A DNA stretch of 64,000 nucleotides from Salisapilia sapeloensis (lineage: Eukaryota; Oomycota; Peronosporomycetes; Peronosporales; Salisapiliaceae), in the NCBI GenBank assembly GCA_023334545.1, contig JAADVB010000036.1:1-64000 (forward strand), given 5' to 3'. Below the pieces are notes generated by a model. The model was not told the origin of the DNA and did not search any database. It saw nothing but the letters and a program-made list of their open reading frames with translations. Made by a program: the position numbers and the translations under genes. Positions within the stretch are counted from its first letter, which is position 1, and every line of letters starts with the position of its first letter. Positions 35,057 through 45,437 of the stretch are shown here, piece by piece.

Positions 35057-35348
35057 ATGTACTATCTTCTCCAGAATGCCACTATTTTACCATCAACACA
35101 GACTGCCATTCTCAACGTGTTCAAACGTGCTGCGATCGGAAGAGCGTAGTAGACCTCTAGCATTATGGACAAGTACGCAATCGGGCATTTCTTCATTGAA
35201 TTTAGTGATATGGTCCTAACCTGTATGTCTCTGCAGCGAAGCCCTTGACGGAATGCTCATGACCTTTGTCAACTGGCTCGGCGCCACGATCATGATTTCG
35301 CTCGTTGGATTCCACTACCTCACCGCCTCCCCCAAGGACGCCGAGTAG
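35057..35348 (+). CDS. Small single-pass membrane protein
   Basis: Not recognised. Two exons (35057-35145, 35237-35348) join in frame at an Ala codon to give about 66 residues: MYYLLQNATILPSTQTAILN, VFKRAAIGRAEALDGMLMTF, VNWLGATIMISLVGFHYLT, ASPKDAE. One transmembrane helix (WLGATIMISLVGFHYL) close to the C-terminus and a basic patch before it fit a small subunit of a mitochondrial inner-membrane or ER complex, but no family assignment is possible by eye. The intron is 91 nt with a GTAGTA donor and CTGCAG acceptor. The second exon is G+C-richer than its surroundings, which supports coding. Confidence 0.55.
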
Positions 35349-35636
35349 TCTTAAAATTGCATCAGATGAATCCAATCGTACCAACTACTTCAGTACAGCC
35401 AACGGAGTGGATACGTACACCACACGAATCAAATCGATATCTGTAGTACATCCTGCTTTCAGTCGTCATCTATGAATTTCTGTCTTCCTACCTTTATCCA
35501 GCTATCTCGTTCCTGCCTATAGCTCTCGTTAACTATTACACTCCAGTCATAACCCTCTGTCTTATACCTGTGTATAATTAACGTAACAGAAGAAGGGAAG
35601 GGCGAAGGCGACAAGTGTATTGAAAGCAAAAACCTT

Positions 35637-36955
35637 CTAAATGTCATCAGGGTCGGTCTGGTGTCCTCGCAAGATCCGAGCTATAGTATATACACGTTAC
35701 ACCCTCCATACAGCCATCTTTGTAGACTAATAGTACCTGCTAGCACGGCAGCGCCGAAGCCATTGTCAATATTGACGACACCAACACCAGGAGAGCAAGC
35801 ATTTAACATCGTAAGCAATGGTGCCAGTCCATTAAATGCTGCGCCATATCTACCGTCATCATCCACAAGGATGCATTAGCAATGTGTACGAGTTATAACG
35901 ATTTAATTATATACATACCCGATGCTTGTCGGTACAGCAACCACCGGTGCATCCGTTAAACCGCCCTAATATCCACCTTCACATCAGAAACTTTACAGAG
36001 GATGCTTGAGTATCCCAGTGGTACGCACCACAACGCCCGGGAGTGCTCCATCCATCCCGGCAACACAGATCACGGCGGATCCCTGTCTCAAGATGTGCTG
36101 GTTCTGAAGCAAGCGGTGGATGCCTGCGACGCCCACATCATACAGTCTTGTAACCTGGAAACCAGCAAGTTCTAGATTCATACATTTCAATTGAGACTAC
36201 TCTACTGTGCATCCTCAAGTGCGAGGGATGGAAGTGTACCTAGCGTAATCGCAGCTTCCTCGCTTACAGGCAAATCCGATGTACCAGCGCACAATACGCA
36301 GACACGAGACTAGATGACGAAAGTATGGACAATTGGATACTCTAGATAAATATTAGCTATAGCTGTGTACATTAGATTCGAAAGCGTCTTTCTCTGAAGT
36401 CTGTACGTCCTTATTGGCAAGGATACGAGCATCTTCGTAGTATGTGAAGGAGTCGATCTACTCAGCAATTAGTTCATGTATACACATTGCCATTGAATTT
36501 GTGGAAGATATACAGATGGAAGGAGTTGCTCAACTTTATCTTTTGCTTCTTGGGAAAGTCTGGTTGCCATAATTGTCTTCTCTCCGTACGAAGTCATCGT
36601 CTCGATGATACGAGCGATCTGCCGAGGTGTCTTACCTTCGGCAAACACCACTTCTGGGAAACCAGTGCGAGAGCTTCGAGACTTGTCAATCTTTGCAAAC
36701 CCCTCTGTATCTTCATAGCTGTCCAACGATAATTTGGAAGCAGCTTCTTGTGGTGTCAGCTATCGTCGTGCACATCATCAGTGGCATTTCCATCATTTCG
36801 ACACTCTAAAATCGTACCGTTCCTTTTGCAACATCTTCCAGCAGCCGAGTAACATTTGCATCAGTTCTAAACGCTCTGAAACTTCGTCCCCACAGCCGAC
36901 AAAGACTCCCTCTCGATCGTGTAGCTAGCATGCTTGTCATCCGGTGGTATTCCAT
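35637..36955 (-). CDS. LarB/PurE-like AIR-carboxylase family protein, organelle-targeted
   Basis: Eight exons with introns of about 47-70 nt: 36818-36955, 36514-36759, 36371-36457, 36240-36309, 36029-36171, 35919-35965, 35737-35849, 35637-35680. Joined, they follow bacterial LarB end to end: [134 protein letters not shown]. The AGTSD motif corresponds to the GSxSD nucleotide-binding loop of PurE; the Cys of LNAC matches, as I recall, the catalytic Cys of LarB. The N-terminus ([20 protein letters not shown]) looks like a mitochondrial presequence. Bacterial LarB carboxylates and hydrolyses nicotinic acid adenine dinucleotide for the nickel-pincer cofactor. Whether this eukaryotic protein does so is unknown; no LarC or LarE gene is in the window. 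Confidence 0.85.
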
Positions 36956-37214
36956 GTTATGTATTTCTCTTACCAGACACACCTTGAAGTATCATCGAAG
37001 ATGCGCTCCCTTCCGACCTTGAGAACAACCAAGGCAAACGTACATCCAACTTAGCAGACATATATCTACAAACGCATGTCCATTATAGAGTCGTATCGAC
37101 CTAGTAGTCCATACGAATAGACCTTTGAAAAAAATTTCGAAGGGATGCGATATGTTGAAACAGACAAAATGGACAGATCGCGCAATATAGAGAGAAGAAG
37201 GCTCATTTTCGAAT

Positions 37215-37648
37215 ATGAGCAAGCCTGTGCGAGTGCTAAGCGAGCGTATCATGTCCCGAGGCTTTGAGCCGACGGTCTCACGCCTAATGGAGAACGTAAG
37301 CTACCTCCTAATATCTATTTTACCATCTTAAACGACTAATGTTCTGTCTTACAAAGGTACAAAAGGTGGTGGAGAGACAGCCTGGTCTCTTGTCCGTCGA
37401 GACATTGGCCGATGTGGAAAACCATCACAGCTACGTGGTCATGTCTGAAGTATCTCTTCCATATCGATTGTCTAGGCTATAGAACTAACTATAGCTGTGT
37501 CTAGTGGCGCTCCAAAGCTGACTACGACGCGTGGCAGAAGAGCAAAGACTATGAGGACTGCACGAAGAAGATTAATGAAGTGCTGGACGTGCCTGGCAAA
37601 CGTACACGCATTTTCAAGCACCCGGAAGAAGACATTTTCCTGCTCTAA
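37215..37648 (+). CDS. ABM (antibiotic-biosynthesis-monooxygenase-fold) domain protein
   Basis: Three exons (37215-37295, 37357-37449, 37505-37648), 105 residues. The dimeric alpha/beta-barrel pattern is seen in VRVLSERIMSRGFEPTVSRL, QPGLLSVETLADVENHHSYV and VMSEWRSKADYDAWQKSKDY, with the GLLSxET and EWxSxxDYxAW elements characteristic of ABM-domain proteins. Such proteins include quinol oxygenases, haem-degrading enzymes and many with no known reaction; the haem or substrate residues cannot be judged here. It diverges from the LarB-like gene (259 bp between starts) and its stop lies 34 bp from the stop of deoxyhypusine synthase, so their 3' UTRs must overlap. Confidence 0.78.
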
Positions 37649-37682
37649 TCAAACAATGCTGTCTTTGCTACCTACACTGCGT

Positions 37683-38820
37683 CTACTCTTGTTTCGCAAA
37701 CGTCTCGGCCATGATCAGTGGGAACACAAGCGTCGCGTCCGCGTACAGCTTTACAGGCTGACTGCCGAGACGCAATTTGCCCCACGAAAGCGCTTCATCC
37801 GGACGAGCACCAGCATCACTGCCATCAAACTCCTGTCCAGTGTTCACGAAGACGGCAAAATCCGCTCCGTTGCGCATGAGATTCGCATTTAAAATGTGGT
37901 GCTTCACAACACCCCCACCGAGGATGACAGCTCCAGTCTTTGGGGCACGAATAGCTTCGTCATTCATGCGTCGAATGTCGCTATTGATGTCCAAGACCAG
38001 TCCCTCGCGACGGTACGAATGGAAGTACATCATGTCTCCGATACTACCGTCCGTAAGAGCTGGGCAAAAGACCGGGATATTGTTCTTGTAGCACCAGTAG
38101 TAGACGGAAGACTCGTCGTTAATCTCTTTGCCTAGACGATGAATCATCTTGGAAGGAGACCAGACGACGCCATCCTTCTCCTGCTCATCGAGCATCGCGT
38201 CCAGAATCGGATTCATCCAGTCCTCAAACTTACAGTAGTTGTCGTTCGGTACGAGCAGATTACCGATACGGTTAATACCGCGACGACGCAGAGCTTCGCC
38301 TTGCAAGGCAAAGTCGCCAACGTACGTCGGTGCGAGGCACTTGATAAAGTCTTCTTCGATGCCACCAGCACTCGAGACGATGACGTCCACAAGCTTGTGC
38401 TCCGCCAAGTAGCGCAAGCTTTCACGTAGACCACTGGAGATCAAGTTGGACGTGTAGCCGAGGAAGATTTTAAACTTGACGGTGGCACGATACGCCGGGT
38501 CTTTCTTATCATCATCCGGTTCATCCTCTGGAATCGGATCGTCACTTAAGCGCCACTTGCGCATACGCTTAATCTCTTCAATCGCTTTGCCAAGATTCGT
38601 TCCTTGGTATCCCATCGTTGCATAACTCTTCATAAGCTTTTCGTAGTCCACACCTTGGTTAAAATCATACCTATATCGGTCCATACGTAAGCTATTATTC
38701 ATTTTAAAAGAATTCAAAGTAAACGTACCCTTGGACATGTTCACACTTCCCTTCTAGATCCTCTGAACGGACGAGCACAGCCGCCTGTGCCGTCGCTGGA
38801 GCACTACCTTCGCTTGTCAT
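37683..38820 (-). CDS. Deoxyhypusine synthase
   Basis: Transfers the aminobutyl group of spermidine to a lysine of eIF5A, the first step of hypusine formation. Two exons (38729-38820, 37683-38670) give about 360 residues; the junction reads CEHVQG then [20 protein letters not shown], the conserved DHS start. Further signatures are [40 protein letters not shown], the [11 protein letters not shown] segment, [39 protein letters not shown] and [20 protein letters not shown]. The catalytic lysine region is in [20 protein letters not shown], where the WGK lysine forms the enzyme intermediate. Full length and intact. An acidic insert ([20 protein letters not shown]) lies after residue 75. Confidence 0.95.
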
Positions 38821-39017
38821 AATATTGAACGGACGCAAAAATACTTTGTGTGGACAGACTCGTCAGACCATACAAAAAGCAAATTATATATGTCATACGA
38901 GACATATCAGACTCAGTTGAACCTTGATCTGTTTACATGCAACATTGCTTTGGATAGAGAAACATTCGTGAAACATATGCATGACACATCTTTTGACACG
39001 GTGCGGCTGAGAGCTCC

Positions 39018-42000
39018 ATGGCGACGTCGAATGAGCTCTTCCGCGTCGAGAACCTCGTTAGTGTGCGTGATAGTGGCCTGCATATGGATGCCATGGCTGA
39101 GCGTACGTATGAGGGTAAGCAGGTGCTAGCCATGTCACTTTCTCGCACCATGGCAGAGGGACATTCCCTCTCGGTGGATAATTCTGATCGGATGGACAAT
39201 CTGCTGCTCGTACGTAGTATCGAGGAAGACAATACGCCTCGAATATGGAGGTTTCCCGTGCGTACGACGAAGAAGCAGCAGAAAAATGGATGGGCAGAGC
39301 GTATACAAGCGCTTGAATTCAGCCCGGAAGGCGACTGGCTTGCTGCACTGTCCTCCCGTAAGAATCGACTCCACTTGATCCCAGTCACAGAGCTCATAGG
39401 TAGACAGCGTCGGCGATTGCTACATGCCGATGCTTGTCGGAACGCATCTTCAGCGTCGACAATGTCGTCTGAGCTATTAAATGTCGAACCGAGCGTCATG
39501 ACGACGCAAATGGCCGCGTATCTTCGTCCGAGCAACGAAGCCGGGGGTGTCAACGGTGCAAGATACCAGTCCCAAGTCGCTGGAGATAAAGAACAGATGA
39601 GTACATTGGAGTTTAGCATCGGCCTAGGTCGCGTCACATGCTGTTGCTGGTGGCGTAGTCTCAACGGCATTGACTACTGCCTTATTGGTGGATCGGAATG
39701 CCTCGTGTCATTCGTTAACGTCAAGGAAAACACGGAGGAGTGTCGCTGTGAGCTACAAAACGCCGGTGAAGTGCTAACGATACAACTTCTCAGTGAAAAA
39801 TTCCGTCGTGAAAGTCGGACGACCATGCTTGTCAAGACACGTGATGAGCATCAGGCCATTCGATACTACCGTGTCGTTCTCGAGAAAAAGCAGGTGGTAG
39901 AGCCTCCATCATCCACTTCCATGCAAGCTTCTCCGCAGCAAAGTCGAAAGAGCATGCTGTCTCATGCCTCCCCTCGACGTAGTTTAGATGACACATACGT
40001 ATCTACCTCTCCTTCTGTTGCTTCTCCCTCTAATTTCGAACGCAGAGCATCTCGCATGCCTCCATTAAGTCACCAGAAGCCTCAGTATGTGATTAAAACC
40101 TTCCCAGAGCACTTCCTCCAGGATCTAGATTTCCGTCCACAGCGTATCCTCAAGCAGTCTCCATCCGTACGTCTACTCGCAGTCAATAGCATGTTGTCGT
40201 CCGAAAGCTCCCTCACTTCCTACGACCAAACGACAAGAACAGTCCGCGTCTACTCCAACTTCCAATGGAGTCTTAAGCGCGAGTATCAGGTTCCAAGTCT
40301 CTCTACATCTGCAGATGAACAAGTTACGGACGTTGATCTCGCATACACATCTTCAGACCTTATTCTCCTACGTGGTCAATGTAGCGAGTCCGGTACAAAC
40401 GTCTCGACATGGCTGTCTCTACCTTCTCGAAAGGCTGCAGATGATGAAGACGACACAGCTCGTATTGTCCACCACTTAAGGCTCCGTGACGATGAAGAAG
40501 TACAGCATGTGATTCAGACGACCAAAAAAGTAACGCAACAAAAAGATCATGCGCCAGAGGAAGGCGAAGAAGAAGTTGTGTATCTAGTGCAGACCAAACA
40601 TAACGTCTACGAGTGTCGTCCACAATGGTCTCGTCTGGCTCTATTCAAAGCCCTGTGCAACCAGACGCTATCTCTTGACAACGCGCTTTCTATCGGTTAT
40701 GCCCTCGGTACCGACATGGCATCTCTATGTCAAGTAGTAGCAGAAACATTATGTTCCCGTCTTTTGTCTTCTCCGTCGACTAACTCCGAGTCGATGCTCA
40801 AGTGGATTCGAGATCTCTTTCAATCCTCTCGTGCCTTTCCTTCAGCCGCGATCGAACAACTAACAGCTATTGACGGTTCTCGCTTTGCGATTGAATACGC
40901 TCGTTCTGTAGTTGAAAGCCCAAGTCTGTCGTTTGACTTTGGCTCTCTCGAGCGCCAACGTGTTTCGTTTTTGTTGATTGAACTCGTTTTAAATGAACAG
41001 CTACGACGTGATTCTGTCCGAGCAGCTCCTTTCGTTCCACCTAGTAAACAACTAGGTGAAGATGACGTTGGATTCTTGGAACAACCGGATGTATGGCTCG
41101 ATCGTTTCCTTCAGGAGAATGATGACTATGCGACGGAAGGTGTCGTGGATCTACTTCTATCGCATCATCAACTTGCTCGAGCCATCTCGGTGTCCAGTCG
41201 TCGTGATCAAGTCCATAACGTCCTGCAAAAGATCATCGATCGTGGCCTTGCAGCCTTTGCAAGTGAAGACGCGATTGATATCCTTCTGCAGGACGGAAAG
41301 AGCGAGCTATTGACACTGCCAGAGTCTCGCACTCTCCTACGTTCCTTGTCGATTGACACACAGATTCGAATCATGCTTGCTTACACTCCGTCTATCCTGC
41401 AACAACGAGATTGGATCCTACGACACTTGGATGCTATCTCTGATGATCATTGCCGTGCTTTGCTACCGACGCTACATCCTACTGATGCATCAGCAGAGAA
41501 GCCAAAGCTTCCAACTTATGACGCTAGACACAAGTATCCTGATACCTCCACGTCCGTCTACATGGAACCTCGACCGGAAGAAGTGTGTGAGCTCTATCTC
41601 TCTGTCTTACTACGTCTTGTCTATCTACAAGCATCAGACAAAAGCGAGGCACAAAAGGAAGTGGAAGACGCGTTGAAGCAGTTTACGGGCAAGTATCGTC
41701 CACCAGTTATGATCGCTCGATGCGTTGACTATAAGAACTGGACGGCAGCTGCATATATCTACCAAGTCCATCAAGAGCCTGTGCATGCGATTGAAAGCAG
41801 ACTACATGGCCTTGATCCATCTGCGGGTAGTCAGAACGCTGAAGAAATTCTAGCACTCGTCCAACAGCATGTGCTTGGACTCGATGAAAATAGTGAAAAG
41901 ACAGAGCTAGTAGGCAGAGCGATCCTTTCACGTATTCTCGTCAAGTGGTTTGAGCTCGAGCTACCAGCAAGTGACCTGGAAACGTTCGTGACCGAGTCGA

Positions 42001-42818
42001 ACGAACGATATGAGCAGCTAGCTCCTCTCTTTGGTAGTATCTTTTTCGCCACAAGCGTCGACGCTGCTGTTTCTACTAGATCCTTTGGTCACAAGAAACC
42101 GAACGCCTCCGAGGAGCATGCAGCATCTGATCAGGACCAGGAATGGATACGAAAGTGCCACAAACTCCCATTCAGTGGCTCCTTCCTCTTCAAAATCCTT
42201 TCGTCTTTCCTCCAATCAAAACAAACGCATGCGATAGACACGAGTATGATGCATTATGAGGAAGATGGAGAGCTGTTGGAACTCGTAAAGGAGAATATTG
42301 AAAAGAACGAAGCTATGGCCAAGGTCATTCATGTTGCGCCACACTCTGCGACGGCGCTAGGTAAGAGTGATCCGTTGGAGACACACGCCAAAGTCTTCAC
42401 GTGCGGGCATGTCTTTCCTAAACGTGTGTTTGAAGAAGAAGTCTTGCCGGAGTTTGATCGTCGAATGAACTCCCTGCCAGTAGCTCTGTTCACGACGAAG
42501 CAGTTACTCTTAAACGAGTTCAAACGCAGCATAGTACAAGCTCCATGTGCAATCTGCTGCTTTAATCATATTAGTCGGACGATCGAAGATGAGTTTGAGC
42601 TGAATGGCTTAGAAGAAGCTGATTTGAACGAGTCTCGATCCCAATCCCGACGATCGTCACTTCGCTTGAAGAAAGACGCTTCGGATTCTTTCTACTTTCT
42701 CCATCGCCAATCCCTCCATCACGCTTACTCGCTTTCAGATATCAAAGCGTCTTCCGGTCAAGAGGTCGATCGTGCTGGGGAGAACTTATGGCAATGGAAG
42801 GCACCGTCATTGAGCTAG
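39018..42818 (+). CDS. Large propeller-plus-helical protein with C-terminal RING-like motif
   Basis: No orthologue identified. One exon, 1266 residues. The first ~400 residues contain beta-strand-rich segments typical of a WD-type propeller (IQALEFSPEGDWLAALSSRK, CCCWWRSLNGIDYCLIGGSE). A helical solenoid follows (DLLLSHHQLARAISVSSRRD, EVCELYLSVLLRLVYLQASD), and near the end HAKVFTCGHVFPKRVFEEEV pairs with IVQAPCAICCFNHI, a CxH...CxxC arrangement like a degenerate RING. This domain order is that of HOPS/CORVET-type trafficking subunits such as VPS18 or VPS8, so a role in vesicle tethering is a reasonable inference, not shown. Its ATG is 197 bp from the divergent start of deoxyhypusine synthase. 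Confidence 0.7.
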   Translation: MATSNELFRVENLVSVRDSGLHMDAMAERTYEGKQVLAMSLSRTMAEGHSLSVDNSDRMDNLLLVRSIEEDNTPRIWRFPVRTTKKQQKNGWAERIQALEFSPEGDWLAALSSRKNRLHLIPVTELIGRQRRRLLHADACRNASSASTMSSELLNVEPSVMTTQMAAYLRPSNEAGGVNGARYQSQVAGDKEQMSTLEFSIGLGRVTCCCWWRSLNGIDYCLIGGSECLVSFVNVKENTEECRCELQNAGEVLTIQLLSEKFRRESRTTMLVKTRDEHQAIRYYRVVLEKKQVVEPPSSTSMQASPQQSRKSMLSHASPRRSLDDTYVSTSPSVASPSNFERRASRMPPLSHQKPQYVIKTFPEHFLQDLDFRPQRILKQSPSVRLLAVNSMLSSESSLTSYDQTTRTVRVYSNFQWSLKREYQVPSLSTSADEQVTDVDLAYTSSDLILLRGQCSESGTNVSTWLSLPSRKAADDEDDTARIVHHLRLRDDEEVQHVIQTTKKVTQQKDHAPEEGEEEVVYLVQTKHNVYECRPQWSRLALFKALCNQTLSLDNALSIGYALGTDMASLCQVVAETLCSRLLSSPSTNSESMLKWIRDLFQSSRAFPSAAIEQLTAIDGSRFAIEYARSVVESPSLSFDFGSLERQRVSFLLIELVLNEQLRRDSVRAAPFVPPSKQLGEDDVGFLEQPDVWLDRFLQENDDYATEGVVDLLLSHHQLARAISVSSRRDQVHNVLQKIIDRGLAAFASEDAIDILLQDGKSELLTLPESRTLLRSLSIDTQIRIMLAYTPSILQQRDWILRHLDAISDDHCRALLPTLHPTDASAEKPKLPTYDARHKYPDTSTSVYMEPRPEEVCELYLSVLLRLVYLQASDKSEAQKEVEDALKQFTGKYRPPVMIARCVDYKNWTAAAYIYQVHQEPVHAIESRLHGLDPSAGSQNAEEILALVQQHVLGLDENSEKTELVGRAILSRILVKWFELELPASDLETFVTESNERYEQLAPLFGSIFFATSVDAAVSTRSFGHKKPNASEEHAASDQDQEWIRKCHKLPFSGSFLFKILSSFLQSKQTHAIDTSMMHYEEDGELLELVKENIEKNEAMAKVIHVAPHSATALGKSDPLETHAKVFTCGHVFPKRVFEEEVLPEFDRRMNSLPVALFTTKQLLLNEFKRSIVQAPCAICCFNHISRTIEDEFELNGLEEADLNESRSQSRRSSLRLKKDASDSFYFLHRQSLHHAYSLSDIKASSGQEVDRAGENLWQWKAPSLS

Positions 42819-43012
42819 GTAGAGTGCTTCACACGACAAAGTTTATACGTTTCCAGTCTTTCAATTCCGTATATTCCGAGTTTAGCGTTGTGACTACGCA
42901 CGAGGGTATATACTCTAGAGCTAGCTTCAATGTACTTCGCATTTCTTAATCATCGCAAGTTAAACATAATATCGCTACGGTGTCTCGAGAGCATAGACAA
43001 GTTGCCAAGGGA

Positions 43013-43675
43013 TCATAGCTTTGGTAGAACCATCTTGTAGACAAAGCTCGAATCCAACGCTCGATTACTCCCGCTATAGTGCCAACGGAGTTTCGTAACG
43101 TCCGGGCGAGTCTCCTTTCCGATCGAATAGAGACACCGGAAGAGGAGTGCAGCGTGAGTACGCATGGCCTGCAGAACTTCGGATGAAACGGGCTTGAGTC
43201 TGTCGTGGGACTCGAAGATACTATGGATACTGGCTGCGATGTGCTCTGGGTGTCCACCATCATATTCCGAGTTGCACACTCGGAGCATGTACGGAGCGTC
43301 TGGCCCTCCCATTTGCAAGATACCGACAAACTTGTCTGGATCCATCAAGATGAGATTCAGCACAACGTATCCTTGCAAGAGACTGTCGTAGATACCAGTG
43401 CTTCCACCCATGGAAACTTCATAGTCAATATTCCACACCGTTGGATCCAGTGAATTTCCCTCCTCATCCACAGGATCACGCGTGTCCGTCTCGCCAAACT
43501 CTTTTACCGCATCCGCGAGACAATTCGCAAAGTGCTTCACCTTTTTCTCATCCGCTTCGCTCATACTCCAATTCCGCGTGTAATCAACGTGACCATTGTG
43601 CCCATACGCAACAAACTTTGCGTACACTTTCCCAAGTGATTCCCACGGCAATCGATGTGCTAGATGCGTGCTCAT
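43013..43675 (-). CDS. Unrecognised conserved-looking protein
   Basis: Not recognised. One exon, 220 residues from ATG 43675 (MSTHLAHRLPWESLGKVYAK). The sequence is rich in aromatic and charged residues with clear secondary structure: KVKHFANCLADAVKEFGETD, DYEVSMGGSTGIYDSLLQGY, VVLNLILMDPDKFVGILQMG, HPEHIAASIHSIFESHDRLK. No signal peptide, no membrane helix and no metal-binding cluster. Good codon periodicity and absence of long competing frames support it. It sits between a convergent neighbour (194 bp) and the divergent DnaJ gene (87 bp to the first possible ATG, 159 bp to the preferred one). Confidence 0.68.
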   Translation of the reverse strand: MSTHLAHRLPWESLGKVYAKFVAYGHNGHVDYTRNWSMSEADEKKVKHFANCLADAVKEFGETDTRDPVDEEGNSLDPTVWNIDYEVSMGGSTGIYDSLLQGYVVLNLILMDPDKFVGILQMGGPDAPYMLRVCNSEYDGGHPEHIAASIHSIFESHDRLKPVSSEVLQAMRTHAALLFRCLYSIGKETRPDVTKLRWHYSGSNRALDSSFVYKMVLPKL

Positions 43676-43834
43676 CGTCTTACTGACGTCTCTGACGTAC
43701 TTGCTCCCTCCATCCCGAGTGATCGGTTACTATAGCTTCTCCTAGCTATACTATAGGTTATAATGGTGAGAATATTCTCGATAGTCCCGAAAAGAAATGA
43801 TTGGCGTCACCGGCACTTCCTGAAAATCGAGACC

Positions 43835-45220
43835 ATGACCATCGTTCGTCCGATCTTGGCAGCGACGGCAGTCGGGGCACGTACTGCCGGTCGTAAGCAC
43901 GTTATCCATAATGCAATTTTCTCTGGATCGAAATTGCAATCGAATAAACGTCTTCCAGCCATTGCAGCCACTTGGCAGCAAAAGTCAGACTTCCATAGCA
44001 CACCCGTTTCGCAGCAGTCGAAACGTGACTTTTATGAAGTCTTAGGCATTAATCGAGATGCTAGTAAGAACGAGATTAAGAAAAAGTACTATCAATTAGC
44101 GAAAAAGTATCATCCAGACGCGAATAAAGATGATCCGGATGCAGCGAAGAAATTCGCCGAAGCGACGGAAGCGTGGGAAGTGCTCGGAGATGAGGACAAA
44201 CGCAAAGCCTACGACTCCTTCGGACATGCTGGAGTCGATGGACAAGGTGGTGCAGGTGGATTCGGCGGTGGTGGAGGTTTCCAGGACTTTGAAGACATCT
44301 TTGGCGACTTTGCCAACATGTTTGGCGGTCAGCAAGGCTTTGGCGGCCGTGCTCGTCGGGCTGCCAACCAGCCACAGAGAGGTGCTGACTTGCAAGTGAA
44401 CGTGACAGTGAGCTTCATGGAAGCTGTGAACGGCACAACGCGTGACCTTCAGCTACAGTCGAATGAGGACTGTGATACGTGCAAGGGCTCTGGTGCCAAG
44501 CCCGGTACGAGCCGCAAGACGTGTCAGAACTGTAACGGCTCCGGTGTGGAAGTGATGCAGCAAGGTTTCTTTGCTGTCGAGACGCCGTGTCGACGATGCG
44601 GAGGAGAAGGATCGACACTCGAGTCGCCTTGTACGACGTGCCGTGGCGAAGGCACGGTCAAGAAGCCGCGACAGGTCGAGGTGAAGATCCCAGAGGGAGT
44701 CGATCAGGGCATGAACCTCCGATTGGCCCATCAGGGCGAGTCTGGACGTCGCGGGGGACCTTCGGGACACCTCTACGTCGGCATCAACGTCCAACCGGAT
44801 CCGTTCTTCAAGCGCCGTAAGACCGACGTTCTCGTGGATGTCCCCATCAGCATCGCGACGGCGGTCATGGGCGGTACTGTCGTGGTACCGACCTTGACGG
44901 GTGAAGTCGAGATGAAGGTGCCCAAGGGGACGCAGCCGGATACGGTGTTGCAGATGCGTGGCAAGGGCATTAAGGAGCTCAACTCGAATCTGCGTGGCTC
45001 GCAGTTGGTGACGCTGCAGATTCACGTTCCGAAGAACTTGACGCCTCGACAGGAAGAGCTGATGGAAGAGTTTAGGAAGGAAGAGGATGATAAGGCAGCA
45101 CAGGGAGACCGGACGTCCAAGCCACATACGTTTAGCGAGACGGTGAAGGAGACGGTGGATCGGATCAAGTCGTTCCTGCAGGGCAATGATAAAGACAAGG
45201 ACAAGGACAAGTCGTCGTAA
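43835..45220 (+). CDS. Mitochondrial type I DnaJ/Hsp40 (Mdj1/Tid1-like)
   Basis: Co-chaperone that stimulates Hsp70 in the mitochondrial matrix. One exon, about 461 residues from ATG 43835 ([20 protein letters not shown], a presequence-like start); an upstream in-frame ATG-less extension to 43763 is less likely. J domain: [20 protein letters not shown] with the HPD of [12 protein letters not shown] Gly/Phe-rich linker follows ([20 protein letters not shown]), then four CxxCxGxG zinc repeats ([32 protein letters not shown]) and the substrate-binding C-terminal domains ([40 protein letters not shown]). The end is a Lys/Asp repeat coded by near-identical codons (KDKDKDKSS). Identification of the class is certain; mitochondrial location is inferred from the N-terminus. 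Confidence 0.92.
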   Translation: MTIVRPILAATAVGARTAGRKHVIHNAIFSGSKLQSNKRLPAIAATWQQKSDFHSTPVSQQSKRDFYEVLGINRDASKNEIKKKYYQLAKKYHPDANKDDPDAAKKFAEATEAWEVLGDEDKRKAYDSFGHAGVDGQGGAGGFGGGGGFQDFEDIFGDFANMFGGQQGFGGRARRAANQPQRGADLQVNVTVSFMEAVNGTTRDLQLQSNEDCDTCKGSGAKPGTSRKTCQNCNGSGVEVMQQGFFAVETPCRRCGGEGSTLESPCTTCRGEGTVKKPRQVEVKIPEGVDQGMNLRLAHQGESGRRGGPSGHLYVGINVQPDPFFKRRKTDVLVDVPISIATAVMGGTVVVPTLTGEVEMKVPKGTQPDTVLQMRGKGIKELNSNLRGSQLVTLQIHVPKNLTPRQEELMEEFRKEEDDKAAQGDRTSKPHTFSETVKETVDRIKSFLQGNDKDKDKDKSS

Positions 45221-45437
45221 GTCACTGGGACGTTGTAGACGTTTATAAATATCCCTCGCAAGGCTACAAATACAGTTTTTGTTTCCCAAGTAGATTCGAG
45301 AGGACGAGTGCACCTCTTTAAGATACCTCATGCTTGTCAATCAGTTTGACTTGATCTTTGTATGGAAAGTAGACGAGTACTACTTTTTTTCCTTAGGAAG
45401 CTTTTGAACGCTGCGACGATAGACGTTTGCATACGAG

